Below are positions 34,018 through 43,622 of a stretch of DNA of 48,417 nucleotides, one piece after another. Source of the DNA: an uncultured Alphaproteobacteria bacterium (GTDB lineage: Bacteria; Pseudomonadota; Alphaproteobacteria; RF32; CAG-239); contig CALXTJ010000005.1 in assembly GCA_944391375.1 (NCBI GenBank), positions 1 to 48,417 of the forward strand. The letters run 5' to 3'. The notes under the pieces are model-generated. The model saw only the letters and a list, made by a program, of their open reading frames with translations, was not told where the DNA came from and made no database searches. The translations under genes were made by a program, and so were the position numbers. The number at the start of each line of letters is the position of its first letter. Within the stretch, counting starts at the first letter, position 1.

Positions 34018-36090
34018 CTATACGAGTATTTCCATAGCCACCACCGAACAAGGCGGAATGCTCAATATTTTTCCCGAACCCAAAACCGGAGCGGCCGGTA
34101 ATTTGGCCGAACTGTCCAAAACCAATTTCCATTTTCGGGCCTTTTTAATGCTCGGCAATTTCCAGTTTACATACTCAGATTTTGCATTAAAAATCACCAA
34201 CAAAATTTTACGATTAACATAAGCGGCAAAAGCCACAGATTTGCGTTTAGCATCATGCCAATCATTTTTGGAAAATTCCTGTCCGGATTCGGTATACCAA
34301 GCCAAATCTTTATACTCATTTTCGCCTAAAAATTTTCCGGTAAAAAAGTGGTCTTTACCGAATATATCAAGCTCTTTGCGTAAGTTAATAAGATTACGCA
34401 CATAACGGGCAAAATTGCGTTGTTTACGGGTTATGGCCTCCCAAACAAGCCAAGTAATTATATTATCCTGACAATAGGGATTATTATTACCGAACTGTGT
34501 ATGCATAAATTCATCACCTGAGCATATCATCGGTGTTCCGAAGGAAAGCAGCAAAGTGGCCATTAGGGCCTTCATTTTTAAGGTTCTGAGCTCATTAACT
34601 TTAGAATCTTCGGTCAAGCCTTCAAAGCCGGAATTAGAGCTCCAGTTAGCCGAAGTTCCGTCCCGATTATTTTCGCCGTTGGCCAGATTATGTTTATCAT
34701 TGTAGGAGGTCAAATCATTTAAGGAAAAACCGTCATGAGCGGTAATAAAGTTGATAGAGCTCCACAGGTTGCGATTATTGTAATTAAACACATCACTGGA
34801 GCCGGCGACACGGCTGGCGAAATCGCCGATTTGATTTTCATCTCCCCGCCAAAAGCGTCGGACGACATCACGAAAACGATCATTCCATTCGGCCCATCCC
34901 GGAGGGAAAGCCCCGAGTTGATAACCGCCCATTCCCACATCCCAAGGCTCGGCAATAATTTTTACGGTACGCAAAATTTCGTCCTGACGCACGGCGGCCA
35001 AAAAGTTACTGGCCTGTGAAAAAGTATTATTGACACGAGCCAGAGAAGTTGCCAAATCAAACCTAAAGCCGTCCACATGCATTTCATCAACCCAGTAGCG
35101 AAGTGAATCCATAACCAAAGTCAAGACATAGGGATTTTGCAAATTAAACGAAGCTCCGCAGCCCGTACTGTCATAATAAAATCTTTTGTTAGTCTTATCC
35201 AAAGTATAGTAAGTTTCGTTATCTATTCCGCGGTAACATAAGGTAGGCCCTAACTGATTACCTTCACCGGTATGATTATAGACTACATCTAAAATTACTT
35301 CCAAATTATTTTCATGAAAAGTTTTTACCATACTTTTAAATTCGTCAATTTCACCCCTTGTTGTGTAGGAAGGTTCGGGAGCAAAAAACAACAACGATTC
35401 GTATCCCCAGTAATTGACATTTTCTTTACCGATTTTTTTACCGAAAAAGGCATGTACGGGAAGCAATTCTACCGAAGTAATACCAAGCCAGTTAAAGTAG
35501 TTGATAACGCTCTTTGAAGAAAGTCCCGAGAACTTGCCGCGATAACAATCTTTAACTTTAGGGTGTAATCTGGTAAAGCCCTTTACATGAGTTTCATAAA
35601 GGACGGTACTTCTAAATTCGGTTTCGGGCAGTTCGTCATCTTCCCAGTCAAAGTCACCGGCAACAACCACCGACTTGGGTACATAAGGGGCACTGTCAAG
35701 TTCCGAAAAAGAAAGGTCTTTATCCGGGCTGTCAATATCGTAACCAAAAATAGCTTTATGCCAGATGAGTTCGCCGGTTACTTTTTTGGCATACGGATCC
35801 AAAAGCAGTTTATTAGGGTTAAATCTTTTACCTTCCAGTGGTTTATAAGGGCCGTAGACTCTGTAACCGTAGATTTGCCCCGGTTCAATTCCTTGAACAT
35901 AAGTATGCCAAATACTATGCTCATTTTCGGTTATGGCAATGCGTAAAGTTTCTTGAGTTCCGGTTTTATCAAACAAGCAGAGTTCCACTTTTTGGGCATG
36001 GGCTGAAAAAATGGAAAAATTAACCCCCTCGCCGTCATAGGAAGCTCCCAAAGGGTAAGCTCTTCCCGGATAGACTTCAATTGCAGGCAT
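34018..36090 (-). CDS. glgX: Glycogen debranching enzyme GlgX
   Basis: This 690-aa GH13 isoamylase-type enzyme hydrolyses alpha-1,6 branches. An N-terminal CBM48 domain (PLGASYDGEGVNFSIFSAHA) precedes the barrel, whose conserved regions are DVVYNHTGEGN, VDGFRFDLA (nucleophile Asp), IAEPWDVG (acid Glu) and FITAHDGFSL (Asp). Length and order match GlgX. It lies 8 nt after glgB and 9 nt before malQ, with an AGGAGGG ribosome binding site. Confidence 0.95.
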   Translation of the reverse strand: MPAIEVYPGRAYPLGASYDGEGVNFSIFSAHAQKVELCLFDKTGTQETLRIAITENEHSIWHTYVQGIEPGQIYGYRVYGPYKPLEGKRFNPNKLLLDPYAKKVTGELIWHKAIFGYDIDSPDKDLSFSELDSAPYVPKSVVVAGDFDWEDDELPETEFRSTVLYETHVKGFTRLHPKVKDCYRGKFSGLSSKSVINYFNWLGITSVELLPVHAFFGKKIGKENVNYWGYESLLFFAPEPSYTTRGEIDEFKSMVKTFHENNLEVILDVVYNHTGEGNQLGPTLCYRGIDNETYYTLDKTNKRFYYDSTGCGASFNLQNPYVLTLVMDSLRYWVDEMHVDGFRFDLATSLARVNNTFSQASNFLAAVRQDEILRTVKIIAEPWDVGMGGYQLGAFPPGWAEWNDRFRDVVRRFWRGDENQIGDFASRVAGSSDVFNYNNRNLWSSINFITAHDGFSLNDLTSYNDKHNLANGENNRDGTSANWSSNSGFEGLTEDSKVNELRTLKMKALMATLLLSFGTPMICSGDEFMHTQFGNNNPYCQDNIITWLVWEAITRKQRNFARYVRNLINLRKELDIFGKDHFFTGKFLGENEYKDLAWYTESGQEFSKNDWHDAKRKSVAFAAYVNRKILLVIFNAKSEYVNWKLPSIKKARKWKLVLDSSAKLPAAPVLGSGKILSIPPCSVVAMEILV

Positions 36091-36098
36091 AAGCCCTC

Positions 36099-38300
36099 CT
36101 AGTATCTTATAGGCTTAATAACTATGGTAGACAGAGGCGGCAAAGTAACTTCAATAGAAAACGGTTTATAGTTCCACCCCTGAGATTGTACCTGCATTAA
36201 GCCCTCATTTTTAACACCGCTTCCCCAATAGTTTATATCATCACTGTTAAAAATTTCTTGATAACGGCAAGCCTCATTAACACCAACTCTGAAATTGTGT
36301 CTTACTACCGGAGTAAAGTTGCAGATAACAATCAGATAATCATCCGGATTATGGCCTTTACGGATATAAGAAATTACGCTGTCGTCACAATCGGAATGGT
36401 CTATCCATTCAAAGCCTTTATAGTCAAAATCTTCTTCATACAAAGGCGGATTACCCTTATACATTAAATTCAAATCGCGGACACAATTTTGCATACCCTT
36501 ATACATCGGATATTGCAACAAGTGCCAACGCAAACTTTCCTCAGCATTCCACTCCCAATCTTGTCCGAATTCACAGCCCATGAACAAAAGTTTTTTACCG
36601 GGATGGGTCCACATAAAGCCGTAATAAGCTCGTAAGTTGGCAAACTTTTGCCATTCATCACCGGGCATTTTGCCAAGCATGGAACCTTTACCATGAACAA
36701 CTTCATCATGGGATATGGGCAGAATAAAGTTTTCATTAAAGGCGTATAGTAAGCCGAAAGTTAAAAGCCCATGATGATATTTACGGTGTACAGGCTCATG
36801 AGATATATAACGAAGAGTATCGTTCATCCAACCCATATTCCATTTGTAGCCAAACCCGAGGCCGCCCATGGAGGTCGGACGCGAAACCATCGGCCAGGCC
36901 GTAGATTCTTCGGCACAGGTAATCACGCCGCGATTTTCACCATACACAAGTTCGTTCATTTTACGCAAGAAAGAAATAGCTTCTAAATTTTCGTTACCGC
37001 CGTATTGATTAGGTATCCATTCGCCGGGTTTACGAGAATAATCCAAGTAGAGCATTGAGGCTACGGCATCAACCCGCAAGCCGTCAATGTGGTATTCTTT
37101 AAGCCAATATAAAGCACTGGCACAAAGGATATTGCAAACCTCGGTACGACCGTAGTTATAAATTTTAGTACCCCAATCTTTATGTTCACCTTTTCGGGGG
37201 TCGGCATGCTCGTATAAATGCGTACCGTCAAATTCTACAAGTCCGTGAGCGTCTTTGGGAAAATGTGCCGGAACCCAATCCATAATTACGGCAATATTGG
37301 CTTGATGAAATTTATCAATCATGTAACGAAAATCATCAGGAGTTCCAAAACGCGATGTCGGAGCAAAAAGTCCGGTCACCTGATAGCCCCAAGAAGCATC
37401 CAAGGGATGTTCGCATAAAGGTAAAAACTCCACATGAGTAAAGCCCATATTGGCAACATAAGGTACCAAATAATCGGCCAGTTCGCGATAGGTTAAATAT
37501 TCCTCACCGTGTTCACCTTTTCTACGCCAAGAGCCTAAGTGTACTTCATAGATGGACATAGGTCTGTCAAAGCTGTTATAAGCTTCACGATAAGCCATCC
37601 ACTGGGCATCATTCCAGTTATAATGATTTAAGTCATAAACAATAGATGCGGTCTTCGGTCTTTTTTCGGCATAAAATCCAACCGGATCAGATTTGGTTAA
37701 AATATAATCTTGCTGCGTTTTAATTTCGTACTTATAAACTCCGCCCTCGCCGATTCCCGGAATAAAGATATCCCAGATACCGCAAGTAGGATGTTTACGC
37801 ATAACATCAACTCTGCCGTCCCAGTTATTAAAATTACCTATAACGGAAACGCGTTTGGCATTAGGAGCCCACACGGCAAAACCGACGCCTTTAACGCCGT
37901 CCATTTCCATAACATGGGCACCGAGTTTTTTATAAATATCGTGATGATTCCCTTCGGCAAAAAGATAGACATCAATATCACCGATAGTCGGCTGAAAGCG
38001 ATAAGTATCTTCGGCGATATATGTATTATTTTGATCATTGGTAATTTTAAAACGGTATTTAAAATTTTCACCCACGCCCAAATTTATCTGATAAAAACCT
38101 CTGTCATCAAGTTTGGTCATTAAGCCCAAAGAGTTATTATTTTCATCTAACAATTCAATTTGTTTGGTACGGGGTTGATAGGCTCTGATAAACACATTTT
38201 TAGAGCCCTTATCGCGATGAATTCCGAGCACTGCAAACACATTACCGTGATCGCCGTTAATAACGGCATTCATCTCTTCTTTAGATAATAAATTTTCCAT
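36099..38300 (-). CDS. glgB: 1,4-alpha-glucan branching enzyme
   Basis: This 733-aa GH13 enzyme forms alpha-1,6 branches in glycogen. An N-terminal domain N1 (about 1-110) precedes the CBM48 domain ([20 protein letters not shown]), as in E. coli GlgB. In the barrel the nucleophile Asp is in [11 protein letters not shown], the acid Glu in TCAEEST and the third Asp in [15 protein letters not shown]. It is the first gene of the glycogen operon, with a GGAGGTTTA box before the ATG. The synthesis genes glgA and glgC and the phosphorylase glgP are not in the window. Confidence 0.96.
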   Translation of the reverse strand: MENLLSKEEMNAVINGDHGNVFAVLGIHRDKGSKNVFIRAYQPRTKQIELLDENNNSLGLMTKLDDRGFYQINLGVGENFKYRFKITNDQNNTYIAEDTYRFQPTIGDIDVYLFAEGNHHDIYKKLGAHVMEMDGVKGVGFAVWAPNAKRVSVIGNFNNWDGRVDVMRKHPTCGIWDIFIPGIGEGGVYKYEIKTQQDYILTKSDPVGFYAEKRPKTASIVYDLNHYNWNDAQWMAYREAYNSFDRPMSIYEVHLGSWRRKGEHGEEYLTYRELADYLVPYVANMGFTHVEFLPLCEHPLDASWGYQVTGLFAPTSRFGTPDDFRYMIDKFHQANIAVIMDWVPAHFPKDAHGLVEFDGTHLYEHADPRKGEHKDWGTKIYNYGRTEVCNILCASALYWLKEYHIDGLRVDAVASMLYLDYSRKPGEWIPNQYGGNENLEAISFLRKMNELVYGENRGVITCAEESTAWPMVSRPTSMGGLGFGYKWNMGWMNDTLRYISHEPVHRKYHHGLLTFGLLYAFNENFILPISHDEVVHGKGSMLGKMPGDEWQKFANLRAYYGFMWTHPGKKLLFMGCEFGQDWEWNAEESLRWHLLQYPMYKGMQNCVRDLNLMYKGNPPLYEEDFDYKGFEWIDHSDCDDSVISYIRKGHNPDDYLIVICNFTPVVRHNFRVGVNEACRYQEIFNSDDINYWGSGVKNEGLMQVQSQGWNYKPFSIEVTLPPLSTIVIKPIRY

Positions 38301-38413
38301 TAAACCTCCATTATGGTATAATCAAAATAATACAAAAAAATTTTCATTCAATCTTCACAATTATATCTATAAAGGCAACTCAATTTAAAAGCAAGAGAAT
38401 AACTCTGTTTTTT

Positions 38414-38477
38414 TTAAGAATAATTATTGACGTCTTTAAAAAACAAATATATAGTGCAATTGTTAAGAACAATTATT
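38414..38477 (+). promoter_or_regulatory. DUF2934 gene promoter flanked by direct repeats, with an inverted repeat at the start site
   Basis: TTGACG (38427-38432), a 17-bp spacer and TATAGT (38450-38455) give a strong promoter. A 15-bp word, TTAAGAATAATTATT (38414-38428), recurs with one mismatch at 38463-38477. AATTGTT-AAG-AACAATT (38458-38474) lies over the predicted start site. This looks like an operator arrangement, or a short 5' hairpin in the mRNA. Confidence 0.55.
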
Positions 38478-38490
38478 TGGAGATTTAATT

Positions 38491-38718
38491 ATGTCTAACA
38501 ATGAAAATTGTATAAGGGAAGCAGCTTACTATTTATGGCAAAATGCCGGCTGTCCTTCCGGTCAAGATGAAAAATTCTGGTCTATGGCTGTAGAGCAGAT
38601 TTCTTCTTGTTCAAAATCAACTGCAAAAAAATGCTGCAAAAAATCCTGTGCTTCTTCAAGCAGTTCTGTTAAAAAAACAGCTTCCAAAAGCACATCTAAA
38701 AGCAGCAGTAAAAAATAA
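38491..38718 (+). CDS. DUF2934 domain protein with a Lys/Ser-rich tail
   Basis: The first 40 residues of this 75-aa protein fit the DUF2934 pattern (IREAAYYLWQNAGCPSGQDEKFW). The remaining 35 residues are low-complexity Lys, Ser, Ala and Thr (KKTASKSTSKSSSKK), reminiscent of the tails of histone-like DNA-binding proteins, with two CC pairs before it. Function is unknown. A TTTGGAG ribosome binding site and a strong regulated-looking promoter precede it, and a strong terminator follows, so it is probably well expressed as a single gene beside the divergent glycogen operon. Confidence 0.75.
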   Translation: MSNNENCIREAAYYLWQNAGCPSGQDEKFWSMAVEQISSCSKSTAKKCCKKSCASSSSSVKKTASKSTSKSSSKK

Positions 38719-38739
38719 TATCAGCATTAAGCTGATATG

Positions 38740-38773
38740 AAAAAACACTCCTTAAAAACGGGAGTGTTTTTTT
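38740..38773 (+). terminator. Terminator after the DUF2934 gene
   Basis: AAAACACTCC pairs with GGGAGTGTTTTT and is followed by T residues. A second small hairpin (ATATCAGC/GCTGATAT, 38718-38738) precedes it and overlaps the stop codon. It may also serve the convergent gene. Confidence 0.8.
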
Positions 38774-38794
38774 GCTTTAAAGCTTTACTGAAAG

Positions 38795-40267
38795 CTACTG
38801 ACAAACTCTGTCTTGAGAAGTAACTTCGGCAACAAAATTAAGGGTAATTTTTCCATTGGCGGGAACCTCAATGAGCCATTCATACTGGTTGGCATTTTTT
38901 AAGTTTCCGGCAATATTTTCTTTTATGATTTTGGTGTTTTGATTGATGTTTTGCATAAAGCGGATTTTAACAAGATTATCTCCGGAGTTATTAAAGACCA
39001 CTTCGGCATTATAGTTACGAACGGTTTGCATTCTGGAGCATCCGTTAATAAGACCGGATAACTTTGTTTCCGCTACTTTATCAACGGCGGCAACTTTACC
39101 GTCCACAAACACATCAAAAAAATCGCCTAAATCAAGTTCAATTTTTTCACCTTTGGCGATGTGCGAAATATTGTTTTCACCGATGAACTGCATATTAGAT
39201 TGTTTATCGTTTTCATAAAAGCGAACCACCCCTGCCGGCATGGGGATTCCTAAATTATCGGCTTCTTTATTATTGATAATATAGAACATTTGCGGATGTT
39301 GTTTTTCAAAAGCCGATTGATAGTCACCGCCGAAATATAAAGAGGAATAGATTCGCCCTTCTTTTTGATACTTAACATTTTGCTTTTCAAAAAGGCTGAC
39401 TTGTTTGGTTTGTTTATTTTTAATATCGGTTTTATAGGGCAGATTATAGAGTTGATATCCACTTATTTGTTGCGGCATACCGGCAGCGGTATCGGCAGCG
39501 GATTCGCTGACTGCGGCTTTGGCAAGCATCAGATTGTTAGCTCTGAATGCGGGTACGGCCGCATCGTAAACCTGATTAACATCACCGGCAATCAGTTGGA
39601 CTTTGGCATCATTATAATCAATACCGGAATTATTATTGATAGCCACCCACGCATTTAAGTTAAGAGTATTATTATCGGCAACTTCGGCAACATAGTTGGT
39701 CTTCCAGGATATACCGTTGGTAAGGTAGGCCAGCATCAAATTTTGCACGCCGGAATTAACACTAAAAAGGGTAGCATTAAGTGTTGGTTTTTGGCTCAAG
39801 CCTTCGGGCAGATTTTCAAAAACAAGGCGTCCCGGAAAACGCGTTTCAATACCGTAAGAAAACTGCAATACAACGGTCCCGGAAGTAGCACTTAAAATGA
39901 TGGCGGTATCAAAAATATTTTCACCGGTGGTCGGATTCTCTACAACGGTTTTAACCTTTTTTCCAACCGATTTTTCAATAATATTTTGCGTATTCAAGAG
40001 GTCGTAATTATAGTTATATTCCATAACATTAACTCCCTGCCCGGAAATGAGCACGCTTTCAGGTTTAATTTGTGAGGCCACACCTTCAAAAGCCACTTCG
40101 TTTTGCCCGTTTTTAAGACTTACTTTGCGAGTATCTTTAACAAGAGCCAGATTATTATTGTAGATACTTATACTCAAGCCCTGAGTTAGATCGGCCACTG
40201 CCGAATGTGCTTGATTTGTAAGAGCAAGTAACAAGACGGTTGCCGAAAGCAATAAAGTATGATGCAT
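38795..40267 (-). CDS. Exported DUF4139 domain protein
   Basis: This 490-aa protein has a Sec signal peptide (HHTLLLSATVLLLALTNQAHSA) and a body of predicted beta strands. The region LAYLTNGISWKTNYVAEV with the following NNNSGIDYNDAKVQLIAGDV is the DUF4139 signature. Such proteins are exported and of unknown function. The ATG at 40267 is set by GGGAG seven bases upstream; seven more codons are open before it. Monocistronic, convergent with the DUF2934 gene. Confidence 0.78.
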   Translation of the reverse strand: MHHTLLLSATVLLLALTNQAHSAVADLTQGLSISIYNNNLALVKDTRKVSLKNGQNEVAFEGVASQIKPESVLISGQGVNVMEYNYNYDLLNTQNIIEKSVGKKVKTVVENPTTGENIFDTAIILSATSGTVVLQFSYGIETRFPGRLVFENLPEGLSQKPTLNATLFSVNSGVQNLMLAYLTNGISWKTNYVAEVADNNTLNLNAWVAINNNSGIDYNDAKVQLIAGDVNQVYDAAVPAFRANNLMLAKAAVSESAADTAAGMPQQISGYQLYNLPYKTDIKNKQTKQVSLFEKQNVKYQKEGRIYSSLYFGGDYQSAFEKQHPQMFYIINNKEADNLGIPMPAGVVRFYENDKQSNMQFIGENNISHIAKGEKIELDLGDFFDVFVDGKVAAVDKVAETKLSGLINGCSRMQTVRNYNAEVVFNNSGDNLVKIRFMQNINQNTKIIKENIAGNLKNANQYEWLIEVPANGKITLNFVAEVTSQDRVCQ

Positions 40268-40362
40268 GATTTTTCTCCCGCTAATCAAAAAGCATTTTAA
40301 AGATAAGATACATTATTTATAAAAACAAGCAAGAAAAAGATTAAAAACCTTTAAGAGCCGAC

Positions 40363-40379
40363 ATTTGATATTATATCAA
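40363..40379. promoter_or_regulatory. Operator-like inverted repeat before the aldo/keto reductase gene
   Basis: TTTGATA-TTA-TATCAAA is a perfect 7-bp inverted repeat with a 3-bp centre, 29 nt before the ATG. It may bind a repressor or activator. Only one copy is seen, and no regulator gene is adjacent. Confidence 0.35.
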
Positions 40380-40407
40380 AAGCACTCATACAACAAAGGA
40401 GGATATT

Positions 40408-41358
40408 ATGAAGTATAAAACATTAAACACCGACAACCAAATACCTTTAATCGGTTTAGGCACCTGGAAGGCAGCACCGGGGGAAGTTTACACGGCGATT
40501 CGCTGGGCTTTAAAGTTAGGCTATAATCATTTTGACTGTGCTCCGATTTACGGCAATCAAAAAGAGATTGGTCAAGCATTTCACGATGCCATGGAGGAAG
40601 ATAATTTACGGCGTCAGGATATATTTATCACCTCCAAGTTATGGAACGATTCACATCAAGCAAAAGATGTTTTATCGGCACTACACAAAACCTTGGAAGA
40701 ATTGCAGGTTGAATATTTAGATTTATGGCTCATGCACTGGCCGGTAGCCCAAAAGCCCGGCACGGCAATACCGTCCGGTAGCGATGATATGTTATCTTTA
40801 AAAGATGTCCCCTTGGAAGAAACCTGGGCAGAAATGGAAAAGGCGTATAATCAAGGGTTGGTAAAAGCCATCGGCACCTCCAATTTCGGTTCGGAAAAGC
40901 TACAGCTTATTTTGGACAAAGGGCAAATAAGTCCGGCAGTAAATCAGGTAGAATGTCATCCTTATTTACAGCAAAACGAGTTATTGGATTTTTGTAACAA
41001 GAACATGATAGCTTTAACGGCGTATTCTCCGTTAGGATCAGGTTCAAGGAGTAAAGACGGCAACGCAGAATCAAATAACAAATCTGCTCTTTTAGAAGAT
41101 GCGGTTATACTCAACATTGCTCACAAGCTTAATGTTAGTGCGGCTCAAGTTATTTTAGCCTGGCAGATGCAGCGAGGAGTAATAGTCATACCCAAATCGG
41201 CAAACGAGGCCCGTCTGCAAGAAAATTTAAATTCGTTAAATTTAATACTGGACAATCAAGACATGGAGCAGATTGCCCGACTTGATAAGGGGTATCGGGT
41301 TATAGACGGCAAAGCATTTGCTTACGGGGACTACACCCCGGAAGAAATTTTTGCATAA
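40408..41358 (+). CDS. Aldo/keto reductase
   Basis: This 316-aa NADPH-dependent reductase has the complete catalytic tetrad at canonical positions: Asp43, Tyr48, Lys77 and His110. GLGTWKA at the N-terminus, LMHWPV, GTSNFG and the coenzyme motif IPKSANEARLQEN are all present. It is close to the AKR4/AKR5-type enzymes that reduce aldehydes and sugars, but the substrate is not determined. An AAGGAGGA box precedes the ATG, and an inverted repeat lies upstream. Confidence 0.92.
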   Translation: MKYKTLNTDNQIPLIGLGTWKAAPGEVYTAIRWALKLGYNHFDCAPIYGNQKEIGQAFHDAMEEDNLRRQDIFITSKLWNDSHQAKDVLSALHKTLEELQVEYLDLWLMHWPVAQKPGTAIPSGSDDMLSLKDVPLEETWAEMEKAYNQGLVKAIGTSNFGSEKLQLILDKGQISPAVNQVECHPYLQQNELLDFCNKNMIALTAYSPLGSGSRSKDGNAESNNKSALLEDAVILNIAHKLNVSAAQVILAWQMQRGVIVIPKSANEARLQENLNSLNLILDNQDMEQIARLDKGYRVIDGKAFAYGDYTPEEIFA

Positions 41359-41428
41359 ATACCATTAAGCTATTATTAAGTTATCGGTGATATAAAACAG
41401 GCATTGATAACAACAAGAGAGTTTAGAT

Positions 41429-41695
41429 ATGAAAGCAATAATTTATTTAATCGGGTTAATCGGGATTGTCGTTTTGATAATGTGGTTTGGCTATGGTATA
41501 ACACCTGAAAATCAGTGGAATTGGATAAAGGGCTATACCACCAATGCCAGCACGGAGATTTCTCAGCAAATAGAAAACACCGAGAGCAGTGCCGGAAAAT
41601 TAACCTCGCGTTTGAGTGACCGTTTTGACGAAGCCAGTGATGTATATCAAGGTAAGGAAAAGGAGGATCCGTTTAAATACAATCAACAAATGTAA
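41429..41695 (+). CDS. Small membrane-anchored protein, 88 aa
   Basis: An N-terminal membrane segment (IIYLIGLIGIVVLIMWFGYG, residues 4-23) is followed by a polar, helical tail with heptad-like spacing (ISQQIENTESSAGKLTSRLSDRFDEASD). The charge pattern puts the tail outside the cytoplasm or across the inner membrane. No family is recognised. It lies 70 nt after the aldo/keto reductase and ends in a strong terminator; it may share that transcript. Confidence 0.65.
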   Translation: MKAIIYLIGLIGIVVLIMWFGYGITPENQWNWIKGYTTNASTEISQQIENTESSAGKLTSRLSDRFDEASDVYQGKEKEDPFKYNQQM

Positions 41696-41710
41696 CAGAC
41701 TTTTTACAAA

Positions 41711-41754
41711 ACAAAAAACAAATACCGAGACATATGTTTCGGTATTTGTTTTTT
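41711..41754 (+). terminator. Strong intrinsic terminator
   Basis: AAAAAACAAATACCGA pairs with TTCGGTATTTGTTTTTT (about 16 bp, short loop) and ends in T residues. It closes the unit ending with the 88-aa membrane protein. Confidence 0.85.
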
Positions 41755-41799
41755 GACAAAATATATTACAAACCAAAAAAAGTATGATATTATATTGCT

Positions 41800-42261
41800 A
41801 TGGTTTTGGAAGATGAAAACAAGGCCGAAACCGAAGTTATGCTTGATACCAGCGGTTCGGTTGATGAGGACATGTTAAAAGAGTTTTTAAGGCAGTTAAA
41901 ACCTATTTTAAAAAATTCTGAACTTAAAGTCGGATGTTTTGATACCGAATTTTATGGCTTTCAGAAAATTAAAAGCGATAAGGATATTGACAACTTCCAA
42001 GTTTACGGCGGCGGAGGCACCGATTTGGATTTACCGGTAAGAAATTTCTCCAAAAAGCGGGAGATAAATAAAATTGTATTTACGGACGGTTATTCTTATA
42101 GTTTGCCCCGTGAAGATTTGCGTAAAGTTAATGTTATATGGTTGGTGTACAACAATAACGATTTTCATCCGACATGCGGTAAGGTTATCTATGTAGACAG
42201 TATCGGTCGCACAAGACAAAACTTTACCCAACTCAAAAATTATAAAACCGCAGAAAGGTAG
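41800..42261 (+). pseudogene. Fragment of a DUF2201/VWA-like protein
   Basis: This 153-aa frame covers only the C-terminal VWA-like half of the DUF2201 family. The MIDAS-like motif is EVMLDTSGSVDEDM, then VGCFDTEFYGFQKI and VYGGGGTDLDLPV; the end of the family (VIWLVYNNNDFHPTCGKVIYVD) is present. The N-terminal metallopeptidase-like domain of full proteins (about 400 aa) is missing and is not found in the 100 nt upstream. The ATG has no ribosome binding site. I take it for a remnant cut off by rearrangement at the border of the phage-derived segment, but a free-standing short protein is possible. Confidence 0.5.
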
Positions 42262-42278
42262 TTGTTTTACAAAGCCCG

Positions 42279-43604
42279 TTATTCTTTAACGACGGGTTTA
42301 AAAAATTCCACCATATAGCTTACGGCATCAAAAATATGTCCTAAGTAAAGTTTGGCGTCATCATCGGCAATTTGCGAAGGCGTAGCCTCATCAATAATAC
42401 TCGTTCCCTCTTTGTAACGCAGGTTTTTCATATTATAAATCAGCCACTTACACCGGGGATGAACCAACACATTTCTGTCGCCGTCATCGGTCAAAACTTG
42501 TTTATTAAAAGCATTAACACGAGCTATAATCGGCGGATTAAACGGTCTTAAATTAAGTTTGTAATGATACCCGTTTTTGGCCAAAGTGTTAATAATAATG
42601 GCATAATCGGAGTATCGGCTTTGGGTTTTACGATATTTACCCGAAGCATCTCCGCAAATTTGAATAATCCCTTTTACATTTTCAGGCGGATAGCGATGTA
42701 CAAATTCATCTGCCACATCCTGAGTAATAACATTATTTAAGACCAGTTCGTCAAAAACAAAAAACTTTTTACCGTCATAATGAGCCAATGTTGACATTGC
42801 GGGATTCACATTAAAATCCAAGCTCCAGTAGATATCCAAATCTTCGCAATAACGAATATCGGGATTGATATTTTCCGGCGACCAGTATTTAACAACTTTG
42901 GCCGCATCGGCACCTTTGGGTTTATTTAGATAATCGCGTTCATATTCATCGGGTTTATTTTGTTTTATCAAACCGGCGTAGGTTAAAAATTTTTCCGATA
43001 AAAGCCCCAGATGTTCAACTTCCGGATAATTTACTTCGGCAAAGTAGGTTTTAGCGGGAGCCGACATATCGGCATAATCCAAGAACAGGGCTTTTTCCAC
43101 CGGCAATTCGTCATCTATGCGGTTATAAATAACAATTAACACCACGCCCTGTTTACGGATGGTTTTTAATAAAACGCCCCACACGGCAGCACTTACGGTT
43201 TGGGCTTCGTCTATCAGTAAAATATCAATCTGAGCCAGACCTTTCAGGCTTTCACGGGTGCTCTGATTTTTATCTTGGAGGCCCATAAAAAACAATTCCG
43301 AGCCGGTAGTTTTGTGCACTATTTTATTTTTAGAGCATTCAAAGCCGCGTTGAGCAAACTCGGTGTTAATCAGTTCTTTAAATTCCACAAAGAGGCTTTC
43401 CTCGGTAGAAACTTTAGTTTCTCTGAACACAGCGACGCGTTTTTTGTATCGCATCATAGCCACCAACACTGCCCGACAGACATGGCCGGTTTTAAGTGAG
43501 CCTCTTCCGCCGGTAAAGACAAAAGTATCATATTTACCGTTTTCCATTTCCAACAGCGGCAGATATTTTTTATAAAAGATAAGGGAAGAATGTTTTCTTG
43601 GCAT
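42279..43604 (-). CDS. Phage terminase large subunit
   Basis: This 441-aa TerL has all motor and nuclease marks. The Walker A is GGRGSLKTG (32-40), the Walker B is ILLIDE (128-133), and the RNase H-like nuclease carboxylates are Asp263 (WSLDFNVNP), Asp319 (ICGDASG) and Asp426 (GHIFDAVSY). It is of the PBSX/Terminase_3 type and looks intact. In a phage it would package DNA into the prohead and cut concatemers. No portal, capsid or tail gene follows; its stop faces a plus-strand fragment 17 nt away. It follows its small-subunit-like partner by 18 nt. Confidence 0.9.
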   Translation of the reverse strand: MPRKHSSLIFYKKYLPLLEMENGKYDTFVFTGGRGSLKTGHVCRAVLVAMMRYKKRVAVFRETKVSTEESLFVEFKELINTEFAQRGFECSKNKIVHKTTGSELFFMGLQDKNQSTRESLKGLAQIDILLIDEAQTVSAAVWGVLLKTIRKQGVVLIVIYNRIDDELPVEKALFLDYADMSAPAKTYFAEVNYPEVEHLGLLSEKFLTYAGLIKQNKPDEYERDYLNKPKGADAAKVVKYWSPENINPDIRYCEDLDIYWSLDFNVNPAMSTLAHYDGKKFFVFDELVLNNVITQDVADEFVHRYPPENVKGIIQICGDASGKYRKTQSRYSDYAIIINTLAKNGYHYKLNLRPFNPPIIARVNAFNKQVLTDDGDRNVLVHPRCKWLIYNMKNLRYKEGTSIIDEATPSQIADDDAKLYLGHIFDAVSYMVEFFKPVVKE

Positions 43605-43622
43605 AATATCCTCAACATATAA

